In this document: positions 1-10,718 of the stretch, piece by piece | How positions within the stretch are numbered: position 1 is the first letter of the stretch | Layout of the letters: every line of letters starts with the position of its first letter | DNA from: Cercis canadensis | Lineage: Eukaryota > Streptophyta > Magnoliopsida > Fabales > Fabaceae | Reading direction: 5' to 3' | Assembly: GCA_003255065.1 (NCBI GenBank) | Contig: QAOA01008727.1 | Location: 1-64,000 of the forward strand | DNA: 64,000 nt | Translations under genes and position numbers: made by a program | Notes under the pieces: model-generated | The model's input: only the letters and a program-made list of their open reading frames with translations | What the model was told of the DNA's origin: nothing | The model's database searches: none

Positions 1-2359
1 CAACCGGAGCTTGGTTCATATGGATTCCAGCATGGTTTGGCTAGTTTTAGCCAAACTCGTATCCCTGAAACAGATGCTGTGAATGAATGAAACGATCCGT
101 GGCTTGGTTCGAATGTTCGCACAAGGTTGATTGAAGAATATGAAGTTGGAGGCAGCGAAGATATAGTTGTGCAGATAAATATTAATAGGGGTAACTCTCC
201 TATTGATCCTTTATTTGACACAAGTGATGATGAGGATGCAGAGTATGTGCCAGATGAGGAAGAATTAATCGAGGACGAGGAAATTGAGGAGGTGTTAGGT
301 TTGAATGTGTTACCGCTCGGGGAAGAAGTCCAACACGCGGCGCCAATTCAGGCAGTCCTTCCTCCATACTATTCATATGTGAACTTAGAAGCATTACAAC
401 AGAGTGATGTTTTTGAACAAGGTTCCGGAGTTAGTAGATGGCAAAGGGGCGAGGAGCTGCAAATAGGTCAACAATTCACCAGCAAGGCGGATCTTCAATC
501 AATTGTGAAGCAATACTCCATTTACACGCATCATAATTTCAAGGTGAAGGAATCTAAACCTGATAAGTTAATGTTGGAGTGTAATAATTATGGTTCTGGA
601 TGCAATTGGAGACTTAGGGCTTGCTTAAGAACAAAAAGTAATATGTGGGAGATCAGGAAATACAACGGGCCACACAGTTGTACAAATGCCGCCTTAACAC
701 AAGACCACAAACAACTGGATGTTAAGGTGGTTGCGACGATGATTGTCAGCTTGATTGAGGAGAAGGCGGATGTGCCAATCAAGCTAATACAAGAGCGCAT
801 CAGAAGTAGATTCTCTTATCAAATATCATATAGGAAAGCGTGGCTTGCAAAACAAAGAGTCATCGCTCATATATATGGTGACTGGGAGGAGAGTTACAAT
901 AAATTACCCAGATGGATGGCTGCATTGCAGAGAGATGCACCTGGGACTGTGGTAGAATGGTGTATGGATGATTGATGGATGGGAATGCCAGAAAATGGTC
1001 CGACAGTGAGGAGATTTCGACGTGTTTTTTGGGCATTTAAACCATGTATTGATGCATTCCGTTGGTGCAAACCAGTTATCCAAATTGATGGTACTTTCTT
1101 ATATGGGAAGTACAAGATGACGCTGCTCATCGCCACAACGCAGGACGAATCTCGTTCTCCTTTACCTTTGGCTTATGCGGTCGTGGAAGGTGAAACCAAA
1201 GAAGCATGGTCATGGTTTTTAAAACATTTGAGAGAGCATGTTGCTAGGGATATGCAAGATTTGGCACTCATTTCGGACCGACATGTGAGCATATTGTCGT
1301 CTATTGAAGATATAAATGTTGGGTGGCGTCCACCACTAGCTCATAATTTTTTCTGCTTGAGGCACGTTGTGGGCAATTGGAACACTAACTTCAAGGATGT
1401 GACTTTGAAACATAAAATTTACAGAGCCAGTAAGAATATCAATAAAATTCTGTCAATTAAAATTATCAGTGATAACTTTCAATGCCTATAAGGTTTGATG
1501 TAACTTTTAATTGCAATTGACAGGTGTCCAATTTGAGTCTATAAAATTTGAGGAGCTAATGACAGATATACATGATGAGTGTAAGAAAGAATACGCATGA
1601 CAATATATCAATGGCATTGATAAGGTAAAGTGGACACAACAAGGTGACATCCAAGGGAAACGGTATGGCCTAATGACCACTAATTTGGCTGAATGTGTTA
1701 ACGGAACGTTGAAAGGTACTCGCAACATGCCTATCACTGCCCTTGTTAGAGCCACGTACTATAGGATGAATCGTATTTTCATAGAGAGACGGGAAGTGGC
1801 TCGGGCAAGGCTGGCGACTGGGCAAGCATAGACAAAGGATGCACATAAAATAATGATCCGTAATAGTCGTTACGCATCTTCACATCGGCCAATACTGTTT
1901 AATAGAGACAATGAATCTTTTGAAGTTGAGGAGTTATTCGATTCTAGAGGACAGATTAGCGGACGATCATTTGCTTTGAATCTAAAAGATGAAAAGTGCG
2001 CGTGTGGTGAATTTCAAGCTCTTTATATTCCGTGTACATACGCCATATCTGCTTGTGCCTCTATTGCAATTGATGCATGGAAGTATGTTAGTCCAATGTA
2101 CTCGACTCACAATCTTGTCAACGCGTATAATGGGCTGTTTTACCCAATTGGTGGAGAGGAGTCTTGGCTAGTTTTTGGGGGGATTAAGGTAATCCCAAAC
2201 CGTCAGTTGCTAAGGGAAAAGGGACGACCAGTTTCAAGGCGAATACGAAACGAAATGGATTGGGGAGAACCGTCATTTAGTGTTATTAGATATAGTCTTT
2301 GTCGTATGGAAGGCCACAATAGGAGGCGATGTCCGAACAGGAGGGAAGATCAACCTTGA
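1..2359 (+). pseudogene. Mutator-like (MULE) transposase, decayed, 5' end outside the window
   Basis: This was a DDE transposase that cut and pasted a Mutator-like element. The frame is open from base 1, so the start lies upstream. Domains in order: an acidic N-terminal stretch; a MuDR-type zinc DNA-binding domain at about 450-690 (C..GC and H.C residues); the MULE catalytic core, with Asp at 1087-1089 (IDGTF), Asp at 1276-1278 (SDRH), a CLRH zinc pair near 1351 and the likely catalytic Glu at 1691-1693 (LAECVNG); a SWIM finger near 2000-2060; and a C-terminal zinc knuckle near 2300. A predicted 94-base intron (1430-1523) joins the two reading frames. In-frame stops at 88-90, 973-975, 1598-1600 and 1829-1831 inactivate it. 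The SWIM His is Tyr (PCTYA) and the first knuckle Cys is Tyr. Family assignment is firm; loss of function is clear. Confidence 0.92.
1430..1523 (+). other. predicted intron in the MULE transposase
   Basis: GT at 1430-1431 (context CCAGTAAGA) and AG at 1522-1523 (context TTGACAG). Removing it joins the frame of the catalytic core to the downstream frame with the expected transposase order (core, then Glu and SWIM region). It is inferred from frame continuity; no transcript evidence. Confidence 0.6.
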
Positions 2360-2556
2360 TACCGTCCTCCATTATGTGTGTTATTTTTTTCGAAGAAGTT
2401 TATTCACTTTCGTTGTATACTTTCATAGCACATGAATTTTTAATGACTATAGTATAGGTTGTATCCTTTATATATAAAATAAAATGTTGTCAAAATTACA
2501 TTATTGTTATCATCACTAAGTATCATTTCCATAATGACGGTTTACAGGATATCAAA

Positions 2557-2991
2557 ATGGTGTTGCAATACACGCCTGGTGACATTTTTAGACTTTGTAG
2601 GTGTCGGTGGATGTTAGACGATGGCTTCTCGTATCCACTCAACCCAATGTTACATGACTCCTCCCAAGTACATAGTATTATGTTGATAGAATGGCATCGT
2701 AGAGAAGCTGAATGTACTAATTTGCGAGAATTGTGTACGATTCAAAACATTCGTGTTCCACGATGTTTGACCATACATATGCCAAGACAAAGTATTTCGC
2801 AGTTACGATCTGCTTTGTATCACATAAGAGAAGAGAATAATCGTATATGAATCAGATTACATCGAAGTGATTGTGAACGCAGTGTGAGAGAGGCAATGAG
2901 GGAGGTGGACATAGCACGTGCTTGTATATGGACTCGCCTGTGCCATGAGCCAAAATGCCTATCGGATATTGACATGTCTGATGAAGAATGA
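2557..2991 (+). pseudogene. small ORF A downstream of the MULE transposase
   Basis: I do not recognise this protein. It is open from ATG 2557 to a TGA at 2848-2850 and then stays open in the same frame to TGA 2989-2991, ending in an acidic tail (SDEE), so the first stop looks like a late mutation. Its middle part aligns without gaps over about 54 residues with ORF B (3116-3517): shared EW, an internal MPR and IR-E-ENNRI just before the stop. It lies about 200 bases after the transposase on the same strand, so it may be an accessory gene of the same MULE, as mudrB is for MuDR. That role is inference only. Confidence 0.45.
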
Positions 2992-3115
2992 AGGAGCTGA
3001 TCCCTAAATTAGTGATTTAATTGTATTTTCTAGTTAATATGTTCTTACTTGTTATTACTATTAGTTATACATTATATTGGTTATTTGTTTTTGTTAACAA
3101 ACAGAGTCACACCGA

Positions 3116-3517
3116 ATGCCAAGAAGACGTCCCCCATCTAATGTGTGGTTGCTACCAAGGTTTAATGATGATTACGAAAATGAAATACACTCTGATCGAA
3201 GGGAATATTACGCTGGCTTACGTCGAGAGTGGGCATATCGAATTAATGAAGCCGAAGATTTGGTACAACAATTACAATCCGTTGGAGCTCTTCCTGTCTA
3301 CAGATGGTCATTAAGAATGCCTCGAAGAAATCGCGATGACTATGAGGTGGCCATTGCAGAAATCAGGAAGGAGAACAACCGAATATTGGTGCGTCAATGC
3401 CGCTACTATTTGTTAAAAATTGCTAAGGAACAAGCTGTTGTTATGAATCGTGAGTTATCACCCACAGAGATTCAGTCCATCATGACATGTCCTGATTACG
3501 CTACTGATGATGATTAA
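3116..3517 (+). CDS. small ORF B, 133 residues, related to ORF A
   Basis: An intact ORF from ATG 3116 to TAA 3515-3517 encodes a charged, mostly helical-looking protein rich in Arg and Glu with an acidic end (TDDD). It has no signal peptide, membrane segment or motif I know. It shares a gapless block with ORF A (EW..R, MPR, A..IR.ENNRI) and the same acidic tail, so the two look like a tandem duplicate pair that has diverged. Position and strand suggest it belongs to the MULE at 1-2359. It is the least damaged coding frame of that group. Function unknown. Confidence 0.45.
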   Translation: MPRRRPPSNVWLLPRFNDDYENEIHSDRREYYAGLRREWAYRINEAEDLVQQLQSVGALPVYRWSLRMPRRNRDDYEVAIAEIRKENNRILVRQCRYYLLKIAKEQAVVMNRELSPTEIQSIMTCPDYATDDD

Positions 3518-3692
3518 AATTAGTTATATTAGTGAAATAATTGCTATGTTATTTATGGTTTGTTGTATTTTATTGGATGTGCTTATTTATGTATGTTTTA
3601 TATTATTTGATGTTTTCTTCACACAAATTTTTCATTGGCCATGGGATGATTAGGGTTCAGGAGTTGACAATTAACAATAATGACATTAAATA

Positions 3693-4065
3693 ATTTAACC
3701 CATAGGTGCTTCAATTCTAGGAAAAGAGTTAATGATCTGAATGATGTTTAACTAACCGTGATGTTTTACTTACTGCTAAATATATTTGCATACAAAAATG
3801 AGTTAAAAGTCATTGATCTCAATGATGTTTAACTAACTGTCAACTAAGGTTAGTTATCCTGGCACTGATGTTGGGCATGGCCCCTGATTACTTACATTGT
3901 AAATGTAAGTTATTTATAGGATGACATACGTCCACACTAAACATTATTGGGATCAACTTTCACACCAATGGCTTTTAACTCATTTTTGTATGCAAATATA
4001 TTTAAATGTTACTAAAACATCACCAAGACTTTTTTTCTGGAATTGAAGCACCTATGGGTTTAAGT
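3693..4065. repeat. fold-back inverted repeat, MITE-like
   Basis: The left arm (about 3693-3813) and right arm (about 3966-4065) are imperfect reverse complements. The clearest matches are CCCATAGGTGCTTCAATTC near 3698 against its reverse complement near 4040, and ATATTTGCATACAAAAATGA near 3782 against its reverse complement near 3980. The spacer is centred near 3885. The region is AT-rich with no ORF. I could not define a target duplication. The rest of 3518-4440 holds nothing else I can name. Confidence 0.6.
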
Positions 4066-4440
4066 ATTTACTGTTATTCCTGCTACTCTTTCCATAACCC
4101 TTCATCATAAATAAGACTCAAATTTTGGGTTACGACTCCACACTGGAGCAATTGAGTAGCAACGGTTGGCGGCTTTTCTAGAAAGGATGATTGAAACTTG
4201 GACAATTCAAAAATTATAACTCTTGTTCTATGCGTTTATTTTTTATTACTTGTTCATTTTATTTTAAATTAAGGCACACTTTATCCTTCGCGCTTTGCTT
4301 AGAGTAATCAATAATAGATAAGCAAATATAATTATACATCCTTGACACATAGAACATGTAAATGTAAAATTTAACTAAATAATTATACAATCAATTACTG
4401 AAGTTGCCCCAACTAGATACAACAATAAAAAAGAGTGACA

Positions 4441-5213
4441 TCAATCAAACCAGTCTCGTTCTAGACCTGCATTTTGTTGATCTGGGAGTGTGGTGTCCAC
4501 CATATCTGGATCAACAAAATCAGAAAACTGAATATGTCGACCATCATGCTTTGTCGGATACAAACGAACTGGTGGCATAGGAGTATGCTCTATTGGGCGA
4601 GGTATATAGCAATCGAGACCAGGTCTAGTAGCGTGGCCAACCGTTAGACCCAAATTTAGGTGTACATCAGCAGCCGATGGGGGTGCACCCACATTAGTGC
4701 CAAAAACATTAACTAGGGGAGAACCCAGTCCTCCCATGGCACCAAGACTCAGTCCTCCCATGGCACCAAGACTCAGTCCTCCCATGGCACCAAGACTCAT
4801 GTCTACAAATAATTGCGGCTGTGCGAACCGGGACTACAAGTTAAAAGGTGGTGCAGAGGTGGAAGCATCACCCCGCCTCCTAGAACCACGCGATAACCTA
4901 GAACGTCGACTGGACGACGATGACGCTGACCCTGATGACGATGACTCAGTCGAAGACTCAACAATTGAAACACATGGAACATCAGTCCGCGGTGGGGCCC
5001 ACTCTCCCCCATGGCCGACAACATCAAGCGGCAACATGCCCCACTCTGCAAGAACCTGCTCCATCCTTAACTGCACCGATGCTCGCACTGATGCATGTAT
5101 CTGCTGCTGCAATGTAGCCCATTGCTCAGGAGTCAATGGCGCCCGCGGATAAGGACCATGATATGTAAGAGCCTGATGTGATGGCCTATAGGGTGGATGC
5201 CTATACGATGGAG
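4441..5213 (-). pseudogene. C-terminal part of the plant mobile domain (PMD) gene
   Basis: Reading leftwards, one frame runs from a LTR insertion point at 5213 through a Gln-rich segment (TPEQWATLQQQ), a Ser-rich and Arg-rich low-complexity segment, a stop at 4834-4836, then in the same frame the 24-bp repeat peptides and a tail ending in RDWFD at 4441. It lies downstream, in gene order, of the PMD exons at 5534-8063 and is taken as their C-terminal exon. This tail type is common in transposon-borne PMD proteins. The in-frame stop and the inserted LTR make it a pseudogene. The link to the PMD exons is inferred from order and strand. Confidence 0.6.
4726..4797 (-). repeat. 24-bp tandem repeat, 3 copies, inside the PMD tail
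   Basis: Three exact copies of a 24-base unit beginning CAGTCCTCCCATGGCACC start at 4726, 4750 and 4774. On the minus strand they encode three SLGAMGGL octapeptides, so the repeat expanded in frame. Confidence 0.9.
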
Positions 5214-5459
5214 TGATAACACATTATTTTATACTATTTGTTTCTCTTATACTTAGTCTTTTAGTGTGTGTTTCTAGTGATTTTTATGGCTTTTAGACAT
5301 GTTTTGTAGATTTGGACTTGTTGGTGCTTGTAGATTTTAAATTGCTTAACTGTTAAATTCTGGCACTGCTTACGTTTTTCACCATATCTTTTTCTATAGA
5401 TTTCCAATTGATGTGATTCCAGTTTCGTTGGAAAGCTGACAGAAAATTCCACATTTCAT
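5214..5459 (+). mobile_element. truncated LTR inserted in the PMD gene
   Basis: It starts with TGATAACACATT and resembles the start of the solo LTR at 6022 (TGATGAACACATT), including the shared ATACTTAGTCTTTTA block and a later GGAAAGCTGA block. No matching 3' end or target duplication is visible, so only about 245 bases of a related LTR remain. It separates the PMD C-terminal exon from the central exons. Confidence 0.55.
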
Positions 5460-5533
5460 TTAAATAACATACATTAAAAAGTTAAATATAATTAACGCTA
5501 CTTGACTTGAATTCAAATATAACATAATACACT

Positions 5534-8063
5534 AACATGAGCAACATGGGGGGCGCTACGTGAACTAATCCACGTGATGCGAAGATACCACGACATGTAA
5601 TCAAGTGCAACGCCTAAGCCTAGAGTCGGAATAGCTAAGCTCAGTAGTCGATTATTCCACAGACGATAGTATTGTAAATGTTCGATTGTCCAATCTGTAT
5701 CCGACTTCCCCCTAATAGTACATGTCTCCAACTCATCATCATAATCGGGGGCAGGAGCCGGAATGGCTTGCAGCCCGCCAAACTGACGCATAACTCTATC
5801 TGGGTAATGTCCCTCTATCACATTAAATGAACAGAGGGGCACTCGAGCAGTCCATATCTGTCGTCCTGCAGTACAAAACTCTGGCAACTGGAAGTTTAAG
5901 TACGGCTGCCACACAACCTGTAGATTAAGAAAATATTAATTACAAATTGTAGGCGTGCCAATTCTATATTTACTTAATAATAATATAATACTAAATATTT
6001 TGGATTCACTCACCTGATCATTGATGAACACATTTTTTATACAATAGTTATCCCTCATACTTAGTCTTTTAAACCTCTTTTAGGCTGAATTGAGTAGACT
6101 TGGACCTCATTTGATGACCTTGGATCCATTTGTGCTTAATTGCAATTTCCAGCAATACTGAGTATTTTATGCTGTCTCTGTGTTTCGTGCATATCTTGAG
6201 TTCTGAATGTCTAAAAATTCCGAGTCATACCTTGTAGGAAAGCTGAGAGAATTGTCTACAACTTTCTTTCAAGGCTCCAAAGCCAATTCGGACGTCCAGA
6301 AGGACATATACAGTCTGGAAGCCAGAGAAGACATGTTGTCGCAAGATCCTGACCTACATGCAGTGTTTGGGCCATAACTTGAGTTGTGGATGTCATATGG
6401 ACTTGAAACTTGTACCATTGGAAATCTAATAGACAGAGCTTCAATTTTTATGAAGACCGGTTCACCATATTTTATATTGAAGATGGTCTTATTTGCGGTC
6501 AAAGTTGGCTGATAGTTCCAGACACCTATTGGCACTTAAATGGGTCTAACTTCCTCATGACAAGTCCAAATGGGCCCAAACCAAAGCCCAATTAAAGCTA
6601 AGGCCCATGGGAACAAGTGTGCCCTAAGGGCAATTTGGGTGTGCATGTAATTTTGGAGGTCTATATCAGCACAAAGGGGCAGCCAAAATTGATATCAAGT
6701 CACTAGATATTTTAGACAGCTTTTGAGCTTTCCTTAGTCTTTAAGTTTTCTCTTTAGATATTTTGTAAGAACTTGGCTTCTCTTGTTCATGGAGGGCTAA
6801 TTCATCAAATCAATCCAGGTTTTGGCTGTTCTGATTATTGGTTTTGAGATTATGTGTTGTTGTTATTCATTTAGTTGTTAATCAAGTTCTTCAATCCTCT
6901 GAAATATTCTGTTTGAATTGCTTAATTCGAATTTGGATTTTCATATTCTGTTTGCATGTGATACAAGAGGATTGTATGGTTAATTAATGTTTCTGAGCTT
7001 TTGGATGGATTAATTACCTTGGCTGGATCATGGACTTAGGTAAAACTGGACTTGAATGTTTGCTTAATTCATTTAGTCTTAGTTAAAACCGAATTCTGGT
7101 TGCTTAACCAGTGGACATCCATAGAACATTGAGAGGCTTCTTGATATGTTTTAAAGGCCAAGAACATGGTTAATAATTGAATGGGTCATTGGAAATCAAG
7201 GATGGACTAAAATCAGAATCAGTTAAGACTTGAAGTGATTGTTTTCCCTAAAGCTTTACCACTTACAATTAATTTCTGTCAAACACTTGAACAAACAAAA
7301 CCCCCATGTTGATATGGTTCTTAATATGATTCACTAAATAGAACAATCCTTAGGGTCGACTTAGGGCTGTCTTATGCTACAAGTAGCTTAGGTAACTGAC
7401 CTTAAACTTTAACTAATTTGAGGAGCCTCGGCAGCTCATCAATCATCGTCAAGGCGATCAAACTGGACCCGATAACCCACATGGTTCCTGTTGAACCCGA
7501 ATATGTGGTCATAACTTAGAGGAGGTCCCCACCTAATATATTATTTCAAATTATAATTAGATCTAGTTACAAATAATTATGTATTTATAAATTTCTTATT
7601 AATTACACTGACCTGGCGGCGACTGGTTCGAAAAAAGGCACAGGGGCAGCTCGGGGGGACGGAGACACTGTAGGGAATCTCTCATAGGCCCATGCCTGTA
7701 GCAGGACTAAGCATCCTCCAACGTCCATGTTACGATCAAGAGCAAAATTGCACAGATGTCGGTATAACTTCCCAAGTATAGCTGCACCCCAACTACGTCT
7801 GCCAACTCAGTCAAAGTCCTCTAATAGTTTCAAGTACATGAGGTAAACATAATAAGCCAATCAACTGCAAAATATATGCCCTCACATAATACTCTAGTAT
7901 ACGATGCGACGCATCATGTGGACATACACGAAATGTAGCCTTCAACCAGGACAATCGAACTCGGGATCCAGAAATGGCATTCTGGGGAGGCACCACTCCT
8001 ATTAAACGTCTAACCTCATCAAGCCATGCCGGATGGAAGCTCCTCCCACCAACAACAGTGCCA
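5534..8063 (-). pseudogene. PMD gene fragment, left copy of a 2,530-bp duplication
   Basis: Plant mobile domain proteins occur as host genes (MAIN/MAIL1) and inside transposons. Reading leftwards: exon 7613-8063 holds the PMD segment (RVRLSWLKATFR, then WGAAILGKLYRHL); intron 7533-7612; exon 7442-7532 plus 6014-6021 (FGFNRNHVGYRVQF); intron 5918-6013; exon 5534-5917 with the signature VWQPYLNFQLP and DRVMRQFGGLQAIP. Splice sites GT/AG are visible at each border. A solo LTR splits the second exon. A frameshift near 7840 and a TGA at about 7809 break the first exon. The block is collinear with 15996-18525 at a constant offset of 10,462 with about 20 substitutions and no indel. It ends abruptly at 8063, where the gypsy core begins. 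Confidence 0.85.
6022..7441 (+). mobile_element. solo LTR, left copy
   Basis: It is 1,420 bp, begins TGATGAACAC, ends AGCTCATCA, and is flanked by a 5-bp target duplication ATCAT (6017-6021 and 7442-7446). A TATA-like CTATATCAGC lies near 6660. No internal element sequence is present, so it is a solo LTR formed by LTR-LTR recombination. It interrupts a PMD exon 8 bases from the exon end. Which family it belongs to is not certain; it is not demonstrably the LTR of the neighbouring Athila-like core. Confidence 0.85.
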
Positions 8064-8328
8064 ACATTTCCCCTTTGTTTTTCCTTCGGTTTGGCTTGAT
8101 TTAGTGATTCTGGATCTACTGTTCAAAACGAAATTTTTAGCTCCGATTGACCTGAAACTTACTCAGTTGAAGGAAAAGGGCCTAACTCACACAAGTCACA
8201 GAATAGTTGTGAGGTCCACTTTTTTAAGCCAAATTCCACTGTTTTGACCACTTTTCCATTTTTTTAAGATTTTTTATTTGATTTTTGAGTTCCATTTTCA
8301 TCCACCTTTCGTCCTATGGTGGTAGAAA

Positions 8329-8688
8329 AATTTTAAAAAATGTTTAGATACCTTTTCTAGTCCTATTTTGGTGTCTTTTTACCTTTGTTTTGTGTTTTTG
8401 GTGTGTTTCGGTTTTAGCTTAATTCTGCCAGTTTTGTGTGTTTTTGTGCATTATGGTATGTTTAGGCATTTAGCCACTTGTTTGCATGGTGTATGACTAG
8501 GTCAATTTTAAAAAATGTTTAGATACCTTTTCTAGTCCTATTTTGGTGTATTTTTACCTTTGTTTTGTGTTTTTGGTGTGTTTCAGTTTTAGCTTAATTC
8601 TGTCAGTTTTGTGTGTTTTTCTGTGTTTTTGTGCATTGTGGTGTGTTTAGGCATTTAGCCACTTGTTTGTATGGTGTATGACTAGGTC
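8329..8688 (+). repeat. 175/185-bp tandem duplication in the gypsy leader
   Basis: Copy 1 is 8329-8503 and copy 2 is 8504-8688. Both run from AATTTTAAAAAATGTTTAG to GTATGACTAGGTC. Copy 2 has a short extra CTGTGTTTTT-type insertion. It lies just before the gag start, so the start region occurs twice. Confidence 0.85.
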
Positions 8689-10718
8689 TTCTCCTTTTGT
8701 ATTGCTTGAAGTAGACCCTGAAATAGAGAGAACCTTGCATACACTCAATAGAGCACATAGGGCTGTTGATAATTTAGATCCTGCCATGGCTGAAGCTAGA
8801 ACTCCTATTGTTATTCCTGTTGTTGATCCTGTTGATGAAGGTAATAGAGCTGATAATGCTAATAGAGCTGGAAATAATAATAATAATAACATGCAGCCTA
8901 GAGACAGAACTCTTAAGGAATTGGCCACCCCTGATTTTGCTTACCAACCTTTAGGGATCTAATATCCAGAAATTGATACTGCTTTTGAATTGAAATCTGG
9001 ATTGATACACTTGCTGCCAAAGTTTCATGGTCTTGCAGGTGAAGATCCTCATAAGCATTTGAAGGAATTCCATGTGGTTTGTTCCACAATGAGGCCACAA
9101 GGAATTTCTGAAGAGCAGATCAAGTTAAGAGCATTCCCTTTCTCTCTTGCTGATGCAGCTAAAGACTGGCTCTTTTACTTGTCACAAGGTTCGGTCAGAA
9201 ATTGGAGTGACATGAAGAAGCTGTTTCTGGTCAAGTTCTTCCTTGCCTCCAGAACTGTTGCCATTCGAAAAGATATATGTGGCATAAGGATGGAGTGACA
9301 TGAAGAAGCTGTTTCTGGCAAAGTTCTTCCCTGCATCTAGAACTACTGCCATTCGAAAAGATATATGTGGCATAAGGCAACTGCTAGGGGAGACATTGCA
9401 TGAGTATTGGGAGAGGTTTACCAAGCTGTGCTCAAGCTGCCTCCATCACCAAATAAGTGATCAGCTTTTGATACAATATTTCTATGAGGGCTTGTCACCT
9501 TCGGATAGAAGTAACATTGATTCTGCTAGTGGAGGAGCATTAGTGGATAAAACACCTGCTGCTGCCAGAGATTTAATTTCCAATATGGCAGAGAATTCCC
9601 AGCAGTTTGGTGTCAGGATGATTCATTCCACCAGGAGAGTCAATGAAGTTGGTGTATCACTTGCTAACCAACAAAGAATAGAGCATAGACTTGATGAATT
9701 GACCTCCTTGGTCAGGCAATTGGCAGTGGGGCGACAAGTATCCACACCTCAACCTGCAAGCTTGTGTGGCATTTGTGCTTGTCCATCACATCCTACAGAC
9801 GCATGCCCTACACTGCAAGATGGTGATTCTGGATTTCAGGATCCCTCTGTAGCTACAGCAGGTGTTTTTCCTGGTTGACCCCCATACCAATCGCAGCAGC
9901 AGCCTAGATATAATCCGTACTCCAACACTTACAACCCTGGTTGGAGGGATCATCCAAATTTCAGATATGGCAATGCCGCAGCACCACAACAGCAGTCCTC
10001 CCAACAACAGCCGTAACAGCAGCAATATAGGCAACCCTGGCAACAATGGAACCAATTTCAATCAGCCAGGCAGGGCCAGTTTCAACAAAATAGGCCACCA
10101 TTCCAGCAGCAGCCTATGCAGCCAGCCAACCCGTCAACATCCAAACCTGAGCCTTCATTGGAAGATTTGGTGAAGCAGATGGCCACCAGCAACATCCAGT
10201 TCCAGCAGAGGGCAGAGTCCACCATGCAGAATCTGGAAACGCAGATTGGGCAATTGGCATCATCAGTTAGCCAGTTGCAGTCCAAGGGTTCTGACAAACT
10301 CCCTTCACAGACAATTCCCAATCCAAATGGGAGTAATGTGAGTGCTATCACATTGAGGTCTGGCAAATCCTTGCAAGAGCCAGCAGAGCCTCAACCTGCA
10401 AGTGAGTCCCAACCAGCAGAGAAAGCAGTTCCTGAGCCAATCACCCTTGCACCTGCGAGCAAGCTGCCTGCAATAGCCCTTCCCTTTCCACAGAGAGCTA
10501 CTCTGTCCAAGAAGCAAGATGAGGCTGAGAAGGATAGGGAGCTTCTGGAGACGTTCAGGAAGGTGGAAGTTAACATTCCCTTGCTGGATACTATCAATCA
10601 AATTCTTAAATATGCCAAATTTCTCAAGGAATTGTGCACCCAGAAGAGGAGGCTGAAGGGCAATGAGCGGATTAGCATGAGTCAGAATGTCTCAACCCTT
10701 ATTCAACCTCTGCTCTAG
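8678..10718 (+). pseudogene. gag of the Athila-like element
   Basis: Gag is the capsid and nucleocapsid precursor that packages the element RNA in the cytoplasm. ATG 8678 (MTRSS, then DPEIERTL, typical of the lineage) is preferred over the upstream TTG. The capsid region runs about 8980-9600 (RAFPFSLADAAKDWL), the zinc knuckle is near 9764-9810, and a Gln-rich tail follows. An in-frame TAA at 8960-8962 interrupts the N-terminal part. An 88-bp tandem duplication then shifts the frame, so the rest is read in the third frame, with further stops at 9876-9878 (TGA), 10014-10016 (TAA) and 10716-10718 (TAG). Confidence 0.85.
9203..9378 (+). repeat. 88-bp tandem duplication in gag
   Basis: Copy 1 is 9203-9290 and copy 2 is 9291-9378, both starting TGGAGTGACATGAAG and ending GGCATAAGG, with several substitutions. 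Since 88 is not a multiple of 3, it causes the gag frameshift. Confidence 0.9.
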
